DNA from: Hydrangea macrophylla
Taxonomy: Eukaryota > Streptophyta > Magnoliopsida > Cornales > Hydrangeaceae
Assembly: GCA_033977485.1 (NCBI GenBank)
Contig: CM066994.1
Coordinates: 28,780,637 to 28,844,636, forward strand
Length of the DNA: 64,000 nucleotides
Direction of reading: 5' to 3'
Shown here: positions 1 to 9,227 of the stretch, piece after piece
Layout of the letters: the number at the start of each line of letters is the position of its first letter
Numbering within the stretch: position 1 is the stretch's first letter
Notes under the pieces: generated by a model
Databases searched by the model: none
The model's input: the letters and a program-made list of their open reading frames with translations, nothing else
What the model was told of the DNA's origin: nothing
Made by a program: the position numbers and the translations under genes

Positions 1-603
1 CAACGTATGTCGCAAGCGAGTGCCAAAGTTTTGAAGAGACAGGACTTTTTGGAGGCTATAGATTTAGGATAAAAAGCGTTGCAAAAGATGCAAGGATGAT
101 GAGGTTAGTGCTGGTCGTGCCCTGCGTGAGCTGCCTACGTATCCCAAGAGGAATCAGACCAGGACGTAGTTCGGAGCTCTAAGGAATAAATCACACATGC
201 ACATACACAACAATCAGGCGGATGCTATGCAATAAGAGTGATATGCAATGCATGGATGGGGTATGAATTGTGTCGTGAGTCCTATCATGTCTAGTGTTAT
301 GACCCTAGTATGAGCAAGTGCTGTGGGGTGTGCCACTCCAAGTGGGCTGGTGTCGTGCTAGAGTTCGCGACTGCGACATGACTCGGATAAGGGCATCGGA
401 GTTTAGAAGACTCCGGGTCTGGGGGCAAACTTCTGGAACGAGTGAGACAGATTAGATGTGCTTTGTTTAGAAGACGATAGCCAGAGGTGACCGAGGGATC
501 TTGTGGTAAAGCTGTTAGAAAATTCTTGATAATCAGGAGATCTGGATTTGGGCGATGCTCTGATTGTTCCTGACGGCCGACTTTCGGGAATCAGTTCTGG
601 CTA
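1..603. other. Tat element non-coding region upstream of the antisense cassette
   Basis: I see no gene here. Bases 1-60 and 133-169 each carry a copy of the CTACGTA/ACGTAG hairpin motif and its trailing CCAAAGTTTTGAA, which recur at 6585-6840. From about 540 the sequence grades into divergent copies of the 155-bp satellite that follows. Confidence 0.5.
133..169 (+). repeat. Copy of CTACG...CGTAG hairpin motif
   Basis: The motif has GCCTACGTA on the left, AATCAG in the middle and ACGTAGTTC on the right, so its ends are inverted repeats. It matches the motif at 6585, 6689, 6800 and 18076. Confidence 0.7.
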
Positions 604-1955
604 GTGGTAGTATCTTTTACCCTTGGGAATGATGTAGGTGTTTTCGGAGAATCTTTCTTCTTGATCGGGAACCAGGATCCATCTCTGAATCTCTCGCGGT
701 TGAACAGAATCTTTCGGCGCTCAATCCGAGAGAGCCGGTCAGGGCCTCTGGGAGCTGGTATTTGTCTGCTTTTGTCCTCGGGGGATAATGCAGGGTTCTC
801 GGGGAATCTCTTTTCTTGATCGGGAACCAGGATCCATCTCTGAACCTCTCACGGTTGATCAAAAACTTTCGGCGCTCAATCCGAGAGAGCCAGTCAGGGC
901 CTCTAGGAGTTGGTATTTGTCTGCTTTTGTCCTCGGGGGATAATGCAGGGTTCTCGGGGAATCTCTTTTCTTGATCGGGAACCAGGATCCATCTCTGAAC
1001 CTATCACGGTTGATCAAAAACTTTCGGCGCTCAATCCAAGAGAGCCGGTCAGGGCCTCTGGGAGCTAGTATCTGTCTGCTTTTGTCCTCGGGGGATAATG
1101 CAGGGTTCTCAGGGAATCTCTTTTCTTGATCGGGAACCAGGATCCATCTCTGAACCTCTCACGGTTGATCAAAAACTTTCGGCGCTCAATCCAAGAGAGC
1201 CGGTCAGGGCCTCTGGGAGTTGGTATATGTCTGCTTTTGTCTTCGGGGGATAATGCAGGGTTCTCGGGGAATCTCTTTTCTTGATCGGGAACCAGGATCC
1301 ATCTCTGAACCTCTCACGGTTGATCAAAAACTTTCAGCGCTCAATCCAAGAGAGCCGGTCAGGGCCTCTGGGAGCTGGTATCTGTCTACTTTTGTCCTCG
1401 GGGGATAATGCAGGGTTCTCGGGGAATCTTTTTTCTTGATCGGGAACCAGGATCCATCTCTGAACCTCTCACGGTTGATCAAAAACTTCAGCGCTCAATC
1501 CAAGAGAGCCGGTCAGGGCCTCTGGGAGCTGGTATCTGTCTGCTTTTGTCCTCGGGGGATAATGCAGGGTTCTCGGGGAATCTCTTTTCTTGATCGGGAA
1601 CCAGGATCCATCTCTGAACCTCTCACGGTTGATCAAAAACTTTCAGCGCTCAATCCAAGAGAGCCGGTCAGGGCCTCTGGGAGCTGGTATCTGTCTGCTT
1701 TTGTCCTCGGGGGATAATGCAGGGTTCTCGGGGAATCTCTTTTCTTGATCGGGAACCAGGATCCATCTCTGAACTTCTCACGGTTGATCAAAAACTTTCG
1801 GCGCTCAATCCAAGAGAGCCGGTCAGGGCCTCTGGGAGCTGGTATCTGTCTGCTTTTTTCCTCGGGGGATAATGCAGGGTTCTTGGGGAATCTCTTTTCT
1901 TGATCGGGAACCAGGATCCGTCTCTGAATCCCTTACGGTTGATCAAAATTTGCGA
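604..1955. repeat. 155-bp tandem satellite, about 8-9 copies
   Basis: The phrase TTGATCGGGAACCAGGATCC starts at 661, 816, 971, 1126, 1281, 1436, 1590, 1745 and 1900. The period is 155 bp throughout, except one 154-bp unit with a single-base deletion near 1489. Copies are very similar to each other apart from the first, which is divergent, so the array was homogenised recently. Apparent reading frames through it are products of the repeat. It lies inside the Tat element between the antisense genes and the missing 3' LTR. Confidence 0.95.
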
Positions 1956-2091
1956 CGGTTGTCCTGAAACGACCGATTCGGGACTTCGGGAACCGATTTG
2001 CCCAGTTTTTGCCTGCTGGAGGTAGTTCTGACAACTTTTAGTCTGCTTGGGGAAAAAACTCATAAATCTTGACTGGAATGGGCCATCGGGG

Positions 2092-2175
2092 TCATAAATG
2101 GGCCGAAAAAGGCCAAAACGGGTCAAAACGGGGCGAAACGGAGCAAAACGGAGCGAAGCGGGGCGCACGGGGAGC
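2092..2175. repeat. Short degenerate AAAACGG(G)GCG repeat
   Basis: About eight loose copies of a 9-11 bp G-rich unit (AAAACGGGTC, AAAACGGGGCG, AAAACGGAGC and similar) run directly into the GC-rich palindromic module. No coding sense is apparent. Confidence 0.6.
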
Positions 2176-2237
2176 AGTGTCGCGGCGGCACTGGGCCTCT
2201 GCCGCGGCGGCAGTTGGCCAGTGCCGCGGCGGCACTG
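2176..2237. promoter_or_regulatory. Triple GC-rich palindromic module upstream of antisense gene
   Basis: Three near-palindromes follow one another: AGTG...CACT (2176-2192), CTGC...GCAG (about 2199-2213) and AGTGCCGCGGCGGCACT (2220-2236). GGCC-type spacers separate them. The same three-part module, in the same order, is in the element's LTR at 16895-16956. A TATA-like GTATATC lies about 20 bp downstream here, then a 5' UTR exon ending at a GTGAG donor (2356). A regulatory role is inference. Confidence 0.45.
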
Positions 2238-2458
2238 GGTGGCCGTACTCCATCTTTGTATATCTCGGGTTTTTGAGCTTTTCAAGCTCATTCTTGGCCA
2301 TTTTGGGGTGTTTTTTAAGCCAAAATTCATCATAACGCAGCTTGTGCGCGCCCAGGTGAGTAATCTTTCCCCGTAGTCGGATTTTTGATTGGTGTTTTGG
2401 TTTGCCCAAATTTTCAAGAAGAAAGTTTAACTGAGACTTCCATTTTCTTTGTAGATCC

Positions 2459-4630
2459 ATGGCTTCGAGCTCAAGGAGACCGTCTAAGAGGGCTAAGGAA
2501 CGGATGAAGGCCGAGATGCAAGCCCCGGACTTGATTTTACGGGACCCCCAACACCATCTTTCGGCCGCGGCTCTAGCGAGCTTGGTATGTGAAACTTTCA
2601 ACATTTTAGGACCACCTTCATGTATTGTGCTAGTTTTGTGAGTCGTAGTGTGCACTTAGAGATCGTTAGAAGTTCGATTTGCGCTCAAATGTTGATTTCG
2701 TGAATTTGGCTCTCGGGTCGTGAATAGTGATTTTGCGAATCTTTTGTCGTCTTTGTTGTGTGCAGGTGCCGGAAGTGGCATTAAAAGGCCATGGTAGCCT
2801 TGCCCATGCTTTCTTGTAGTATACCCAACTCTCGCCTACCGTCAAGAGGATGGTTGATGATGCCGGGTTCGGAGGCTTCGTCCGTTTGGTTTCGAAAAGT
2901 AGCAATGATTTAGCTCACTTCTATGCACTGGCTGAGAGGTGGTGGGACACCACCAATACTTTCCACCTGCCGTTCGAAGAGATGACCATGACACCCTTCG
3001 GCTTCTCCATGATTACGGGCTTGAGGGTCGGCGGGAAGCGCTTGATTCTGGATTACTTTTATGAGATTGACCCGGAGGCGGTGGAGATGTTGATCGGGGC
3101 TGTTCCCCCTAACCTGGAGAGGCATTGGTTTCCTTGCGGCTGGCTTTACCGGGCCTATGGAAGAGGTAATCACAATCTGAACAATTCCCAGCTTTTGAGG
3201 GTTTATCTTCTGTATGTCCTCGGGTGCTCAATCTTTGCGACAAGGAATGACCGGGTGAGCTTGAGGCTCCTTTCTTGCCTGGCGACCATTGATGAGATCC
3301 CCTCCTATAACTGGGGCGGTGCTGCCCTGGCCCATCTCTACAAGCATATGGGGGAGGTCTCTCGGGGCGATGTTAAATCTACTGGGGGATTCTGGCGAGC
3401 TTGGGAGGTACGTACTGTTTCTTCTTTTATTTTCCATCTTTCTGATTTTCATACTTGTTCTGATTTCTCCTTTGTCTGTGCAGCTTTGGAGTTTTGAATA
3501 CTTGAAGATGTTGGCTCCCTCCCCAGCAGATGAGTCAGGCGAGGATGAGGATGGTATGGCTCCTGTGCCTCTATTCCCACGAGGCTTGAGATGGCGGAGG
3601 GACGTTGTTGGGGTGAAGAGTGGGGCCCATCGGATTGTTTTGCTTCGGAACTTCTTAACTGGGCTGACGGCCTCTAGTGTTGATTGGACGCCTTGGGAGG
3701 GCATCGCCTATGCCGCCCCAGAGGAGATTCAAGCGGTCAAATCTCTTACCTCTTGCCGCCTTCTGATGGAGAGTACCGAGTGCAGGCAGTGGTTCCTTGG
3801 TGAGCGGGTGTCTCGGCAGGTGGTTGGTGGTTCCCGGTATCGCGTCCCTCATGATCCTCCTGCGATGGATGCTAGTGACCTCTCTGGAGATGCTCTGCTG
3901 GCGGCTTTAGCCGGCACCGATGTTTGGGACCATTTTCTTTCTGAGACAGGTTACGAGGCTTACCGCGGCCGTTTCCTAATGCCTAACTTCCCACTCCTGG
4001 AGGTGAGTTCTTTTTGTATTTTTGTTTATATTCATTGCCCATGTTTTTGATTTATCTTTTCCTAACTTATTCTGTGCCTGCAGCTTCGCGAGATGTACAG
4101 GAGACAGGCTCCTCAGGCTCCCGACCCTATCCCTCCTTGGGATTGGACCGTCAATGTTCTAGGCGCTGATGGCACTCCCCAAGTGATGGAGGTGCCACGA
4201 GTCACATGCGGGTACCCTACTCAGCCAGCGGGCGTCCTCAATGTTCCTTGGAGTTACGCTAAGGAGGGTCACGCCTTGGCGGCTAGCTTACAGTCCTTGG
4301 TCCTCACACGAGACCACCGGGTATGTCTCTAATTTTTCACTTCCTTAAAGTTATGAGGTTCTAACCCTAGATTTTACCCTTGACAGATGGACGGTATGCG
4401 GCAATTTGCTGCCAACCAGATGGCGTCTTTGGTAAGTCTCTGACTCGACTCTATTTTTGTACTTTTTGTTGTTCCCTTGCTAACTGCTCTCATTTTATTT
4501 GTGTGTGTAGTACCGTGGAGGCGGGGCCGGCTCATCGAGGACTGGTCCAAGATGCAGAGGTGGTAGGAGGAGGCCGTCGCCGACGTACACTCCGGGCGGT
4601 CCGACAGAGGACGAAGAAGAGGAGGACTGA
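2459..4630 (+). pseudogene. Plant mobile domain (PMD)-like gene, antisense in Tat element
   Basis: Six coding exons can be placed with GT-AG borders: 2459-2584, 2766-3407, 3484-4002, 4084-4320, 4387-4431 and 4511-4630. A further intron (2356-2454) splits the 5' UTR. Every coding exon is a multiple of three and every intron is in phase 0, giving about 562 codons. The exon-3 product (W-D-T-T-N-T-F-H-L-P-F-E-E-M-T and a following GL-V-G) matches the plant mobile domain family, the fold of MAIN/MAIL1, which is shared by host proteins and retroelement antisense genes. The C-terminus is Gly/Arg rich and ends in an acidic run. One in-frame TAG at 2817-2819 (codon 60) breaks this copy unless translation starts downstream, for example at 2850. 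The gene lies opposite to gag-pol, between integrase and the 3' LTR. Its biochemical role is not known to me. Confidence 0.8.
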
Positions 4631-4968
4631 GGCCTCCCAAGAGGGCATTTTATTTTATTTTCTTTTTCTGTTTTCGATTGGGTTGTACTGGGGATATGAT
4701 TATTTGGACAGTGTAGGACGATGTGTAGAACAATTTGTGACCTTTTGACAGAGTATTATGATGTTTTGCCTTTTAGGCCGGATAGTGTCCGGTTTAGAGG
4801 CGCAGTTGTGTGCTTGTTTTAGTTGATATATGTGCACTGTGATTGTTGGATGTTACTGCGATGGGCAGTTTTGTGATAGTGAGTGCTTTTGCCTTGCAGG
4901 TGGGATAGTCCGTAAAGCGGGGAGGTGCTGCCGAAATTTCAAATTTTGCTAGAGCCGCGACAGAAAAT
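4631..4968 (+). other. Spacer between the two antisense genes
   Basis: No gene is seen. CTTGCAG at about 4894-4900 looks like a 3' splice site before the next start codon, so the second gene may have a 5' UTR intron or its own promoter here. Confidence 0.4.
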
Positions 4969-5967
4969 ATGGCTTTGTATGACCCCGCTCAACTCACAAC
5001 TTGGCTGAACATCACGGATGGCGTGGAGCGGATCAACCTCTTTAGCTACGGCTTGACCGAGCTGTTCTCTCTTTGTCAGATGACTCTAAATGCTGAGTTC
5101 TTGCGCGCTGCCATTGCCCATTGGGACCCGGTGAATCATGTCTTCAACTTCAATGGCCTGGAAATATGCCCTACGTTTGAGGAGTTCTGTGCTATTCTTG
5201 GCTTTGATTCTGACTCCGACTTAATTCTCACTTCTGTTGATACCCTCAGCCCTACGCGAGCCTTGGCTGAATATCTTAATTGCTCCATCACTATTTCCCG
5301 CCGGCTGATTCAAGGTGAGGTCCTCAACATTGCTTCTATTATTGCCCGGTACGCCAGTCCTGGGAATCCCAGCGTGTATGATGCTTCCCGTGGGGCCGCT
5401 TTGATATTGTGCATGACTTCGCACTTCTTGTTCTCGAGCACTTCCATTGACTTGGTGCATGTGTGCCTCGGGCTGAAACTTAGCAGGAATCCCATGGCCA
5501 TGGTTCTAGCTGAAACTTTGAATGGTTTGGATAATGCCCTCAACCAAGGGACTCCTCTCCTTTCTGGGGCGCCTTTGGTGTTACAGGCTTGGCTTTACGA
5601 GCGCCTTCAGCTGTGGACGGGCCGTATACCACCGGTTTATTTTCGTCGAGCCGTGCTTCACTCTCACCATACCTTTGCCGATTGGGTGGGCATGATGAAT
5701 GCCTTATCTGAGGCTGACATTTGCTGGATCGTGAGGCGTTGGGGCCTTTATGCTATCACCACGAGCCTCAGGGGTCACCAGAGGGTGTGGCTGATGGGTC
5801 TGAGAGAGACTTCTTTCTATCATCCTCGCCGTTTGGCCAGACAGTATGGACAGGTTCAGGAGGTTCCCCGGGGGTTTACTGAGAGGATCTTTGCTTCCAA
5901 GATCAGGGCTGCCACTATTGCTGCTTTTATTGATGGTTGGACTGACCGAGTAAAGGCCTACTTCTAA
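4969..5967 (+). CDS. DUF7745-like protein, second antisense gene of Tat element
   Basis: An uninterrupted 332-codon frame starts at ATG 4969 and ends at TAA. The text includes H-W-D-P-V-N-H-V-F-N-F-N-G, C-P-T-F-E-E-F and N-P-M-A-M-V-L-A-E-T. These resemble the plant-specific DUF7745 family, found largely as retroelement-linked 'hypothetical' proteins and often beside plant mobile domains. No catalytic motif, signal peptide or membrane segment is evident. It is on the same strand as the PMD-like gene, 338 bp downstream, and opposite to gag-pol. It is the only long protein-coding frame of this element without a break, which hints at later decay or separate selection. The family assignment comes from pattern memory and needs an HMM check. 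Confidence 0.65.
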   Translation: MALYDPAQLTTWLNITDGVERINLFSYGLTELFSLCQMTLNAEFLRAAIAHWDPVNHVFNFNGLEICPTFEEFCAILGFDSDSDLILTSVDTLSPTRALAEYLNCSITISRRLIQGEVLNIASIIARYASPGNPSVYDASRGAALILCMTSHFLFSSTSIDLVHVCLGLKLSRNPMAMVLAETLNGLDNALNQGTPLLSGAPLVLQAWLYERLQLWTGRIPPVYFRRAVLHSHHTFADWVGMMNALSEADICWIVRRWGLYAITTSLRGHQRVWLMGLRETSFYHPRRLARQYGQVQEVPRGFTERIFASKIRAATIAAFIDGWTDRVKAYF

Positions 5968-6660
5968 AGACCTTTGAAGAAATAAAAGACGCAAAGATAA
6001 AACCAGACCTGACTGATTCTGCTCATTCCTCCAAGTGTCTTTGAACATGTGATTGCTTTTTATTTCTTTGATTTATTCCTATTTATGTAATTTTCGAAGT
6101 TTGTTTATCGGTGAACCTTGGTTACTTCGGGAATCTTATTTTGTGCATTTTAGCCTTCTAAAAATATTTTGTAACTGAGATTTCAATTAGTCGTTGCTTT
6201 TGGTACTTGCTTGGGCATGCTAGGGTTATTAGAGGCAAACGAGGCGGGTGGCCGAAGTTTGCCCCTAGTTTGGGATATGTATGGTTGTGAGGCAAACGAG
6301 GTAGATGACCGATGTTTGCCCCTAGTTTAGAAGAGGTTCAGGCAAACGAGGCGAGTGGCCGAAGTTTGCCCCTAGTGTGGAGGGTGGTTTCCGGGTTATG
6401 GTAAGGACCGCGACTTTATTTTCTCACATGCTCATAATTTTTGCCCAGGCACCAAGGAGGCGGCCTGGCGAGCTATTTTCTCTCTTTTGTTATTGCTCAC
6501 TTTGGATTTAGCTCTAATTTTTGCCTAGGCGTCCTTTCGGATTTTCGACCTAGCGAGCCATCCTTCTTTTCTTTTTGAAAGTCTGCCTACGTACCCCCGA
6601 GCGGGGATCAGGTCCAACGTAGTTCGGGCCAAAGTTTTGAAAGAAAAGGTTATTTTTTTG
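5968..6660 (+). other. Convergent 3' region between antisense genes and integrase
   Basis: No gene is seen. The 3' UTR of the DUF7745-like gene probably lies in 5968-6180, with AATAAAAG at 5981-5988 as a poly(A)-like signal. Then come three hairpins (6234-6370) and a stretch of short T-rich runs, before the CTACG/CGTAG motif cluster. Confidence 0.5.
6234..6370. repeat. Three tandem GGCAAAC/GTTTGCC hairpins
   Basis: Each unit is 30 nt with perfect 7-bp arms GGCAAAC and GTTTGCC around a 16-nt loop, followed by CCCTAGT. They lie at 6234-6263, 6291-6320 and 6341-6370. They sit where sense gag-pol and antisense genes converge, so a role in 3' end formation or insulation is possible but unproven. 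Confidence 0.85.
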
Positions 6661-6840
6661 TGGGTGGAGCGACCGAACCGATGTGGTTGCCTACGTATCC
6701 CCGAGTGGGATTCAGGTCATGCGTAGTTCAGGGCCAAAGTTTTGAAGGGAAAAGGGTTATTTATTTTTTTGTGGTTGGAGCGACCGAACCGATGTGGTTG
6801 CCTACGTATCCCCGAGTGGGAATCAGGTCGAGCGTAGTTC
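6585..6840. repeat. Three copies of CTACGTA...CGTAG hairpin motif
   Basis: Copies are at 6585-6625, 6689-6729 and 6800-6840. The last two are 111 bp apart inside a longer duplicated unit that begins GAGCGACCGAACCGATGTGG. Each has CTACG and CGTAG arms, and the first has an inner CCCCGAGCGGGG palindrome. The cluster ends about 35 bp from the integrase stop codon. Confidence 0.8.
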
Positions 6841-6875
6841 AGGGCAAGGTTTGAGGAAAATTGGTTGGGGAATGG

Positions 6876-9227
6876 TCAAGCATAGTACTTTTTGAGGCGA
6901 TCCATGTTGATTGGTTCTTTGAACTCGACACCATCGAGGTCCATGAGGTAAGTTGCTCCTCCAGAAAGAATGGTCTTGACAATGTAAGGGCCAACCCATT
7001 TTGGCTTAAACTTCCCACGGGGATCAAAGATCGGAGCTCGTAATTCTTTCAGGACAAGGTCGCCCTTAACAATCTTCCTCGGACGAACCCTTTTGTTGAA
7101 AGCACGGGCTATCCTCTTCTGATAGATTCGGACGTGGTCGACTGCCGCCAGGCGCTTCTCATCTATGAGAGCCAACTCTTCGTATCTTTCTCTCAACCAA
7201 TCTGATTCGGAAATTTCACATTCTGCCATTACGCGTAGAGACGGTAGCTCTATCTCGACCGGGAGCACCGCTTCCATCCCATACACCAGTGAGTAAGGGT
7301 TGCTCCTGTGGACGTCCTTATCCACGTTCTGTATCCCCAAAGTACGAACGGTAGCTTTTCATGCCAGTCCTTGTAGGTATCGGCTGATTTCTGCAGTATG
7401 GCCTTGACATTCTTATTTGCAGCTTCGACTGCCCCATTGGTTTGCGGCCTATACGGCGACGACTTGTGATAGGTGATTTTGTATTCTTCAAATAGATTCC
7501 TGACTTCTGCTTTGAAATGACTCCCGTTGTCCGAAATAATCTCATGGGGGACTCCATAGCGGCAGATGAGATTTCTCTTGATGAATTTGGCCACTTCCTT
7601 GGCCCCCAACTTGGTGTAAGATGCAGCTTCTACCCATTTTGTGAAGTAATCTATGGCCACCAGGATGTACCGATTTCCGTTCGAGGCTTTCGGGATGATT
7701 TCTCCGATGATATCGATTCCCCAGGTTGAGAATGGCCAAGGCGAGGTCATGCTGTAGAGAAGAGATGGTGGTACGTGCATCATGTTTGCATGGATCTGGC
7801 ATTTGTGACACTTTCTTACGTATTCGCAACAATCTTTCTCCAGAGTTGTCCAGTAGTACCCCTGTATTACGATTTTCTTGGCCAGCATGTGACCGTTCAT
7901 GTGCGGACCGCATACCCCTTCATGTATTTCCTCCATCATTCTTCGGGAGCTCTTCCCGAACAAGCAAGTCAGGTTGTGACCATTATATCCTTTCTTCAAC
8001 AATTTCCCACCACAAATGATGAATTGCGCTGCGAATCTTCGAATGGCCCTCTTGTCTTTCTCGGTAGACTCTTGGGGGTACGTCCCCTTTTCTATGAAAT
8101 CCCAGACATCCTGATACCATGGTGTCCCATTCTCTTCTTCTTCGATTGTGGCGATTATGTTGAACGAAGGCTCGTACCTCTGCTCAATTACCAAGGGCAT
8201 CATCCTGACTCCCATAGGAATTTTGATCATCGAAGCTAAAGTAGCCAAGGAATCTGCCAGCTGGTTCTCTTCCCTGGGCAAGTAGAGGAATGTGATATTT
8301 TCGAACTGCCTCTTGAGTTGGTCGAGACGATCATGATAGGGCTTCAACCTTTCTTCTTTTACTTTCCATTCTCCTCTAGCTTGTGATATGATGAGGTTTG
8401 AGTCCCCGAAGACGTCTATCTTCCGAGCCTTCAGCTCTATGGCCGCTTCCATTCCCAGAATGCATGCTTCGTATTCGGCGGTGTTGTTGGTGGAGTTATA
8501 GTTGAGCTTACTGCCAATGGAGTGTGGTCCCCGCTCGGTGATACGAGAATCATTCCTACTCCATATCCTTTCATGTTGGCTGCTCCATCAAAGTACAACT
8601 TCCACTGTTCTCCTTTGACTTCTATGATACTTTCGTCTGGAAATGGAAAGTCCCCACTCTTTTCGGAGTCAACGGCATGCTCTGCGAGATGCTCAGCCAC
8701 GGTTCTCCCTTTTACTGATTTGCTAGTGACATACTTGATATCGAATTCGGATAGTAGAAATAAACAACGGGATATACGACCGGTCAGGGCAGGTTTTTCG
8801 AGGAGGTATTTTAGAGGATCCATGCGGGATATGAGCACAACCGGGAAGGCCAGCATGTAGTGCCTTAGTCGACGAGTGCACCAAACCAAGGCCCAACATG
8901 TTTTTTCAAGGGTAGAGTAGTTGAGCTCATACCCAGTCATCCTCTTGCTGAGGTAATATATGGCTTTTTCGGAGTGGCTTTCTTCTCCTTCTTGGGCCAG
9001 CATGCAGCCCATGGCATTTTCGGAGACGGACAGGTAAAGGAATAAAGGCTTATGAGGAATGGGTGGGGAGAGGACAAGTGGATTTTGAAGGTAGGATTTT
9101 ATTTTGTCGAAAGCGGCTTGGCATTAGTCATCCCATTGGAACTTCTCCCCTTTTCTCAACAATCGGAACAGAGGATCGCACGTGGTGATGAGCTTGGAAA
9201 TGAAACGGCTGATGAATTGGATTCTTC
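6876..9227 (-). pseudogene. Tat pol: RNase H, archaeal-like RNase H, integrase
   Basis: Reading leftwards from 9227 there is the Ty3 RNase H (tail ending near 8700), then a second RNase H of the archaeal-like kind (Y-F-D-G-A-A, then G-D-S-N-L-I and a late A-D-S-L-A). The integrase follows, with an HHCC zinc-binding N-terminus (C-H-K-C-Q) and catalytic positions in G-I-D-I-I-G, S-D-N-G-S-H-F and a downstream Glu in G-A-V-E-A-A. The chain is split by a TAA at about 9126, a frameshift near 8480 and another near 7300. The C-terminal integrase part ends at 6876. Catalytic residues survive but no continuous protein can be made. The two RNase H domains in a row identify the Tat clade. Confidence 0.9.

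Noticed and set aside
604..1717. Several overlapping frames of 60-90 codons, both strands
   Set aside because: They are produced by the 155-bp tandem repeat passing through different frames and match no protein family.
1..2400. A left LTR of the first Tat element
   Set aside because: Apart from the GC palindromic module, nothing in 1-2400 matches the LTR at 14653-17803, so the 3' LTR must lie outside the window.
1788..2655. Minus-strand frames of 187 and 209 codons beside the satellite
   Set aside because: They run antisense through the satellite, the GC module and the first PMD exon. Their composition follows the repeats, and no domain is seen.
5221..6048. Minus-strand frames opposite the DUF7745-like gene
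   Set aside because: They are shadows of the plus-strand gene with no family resemblance.
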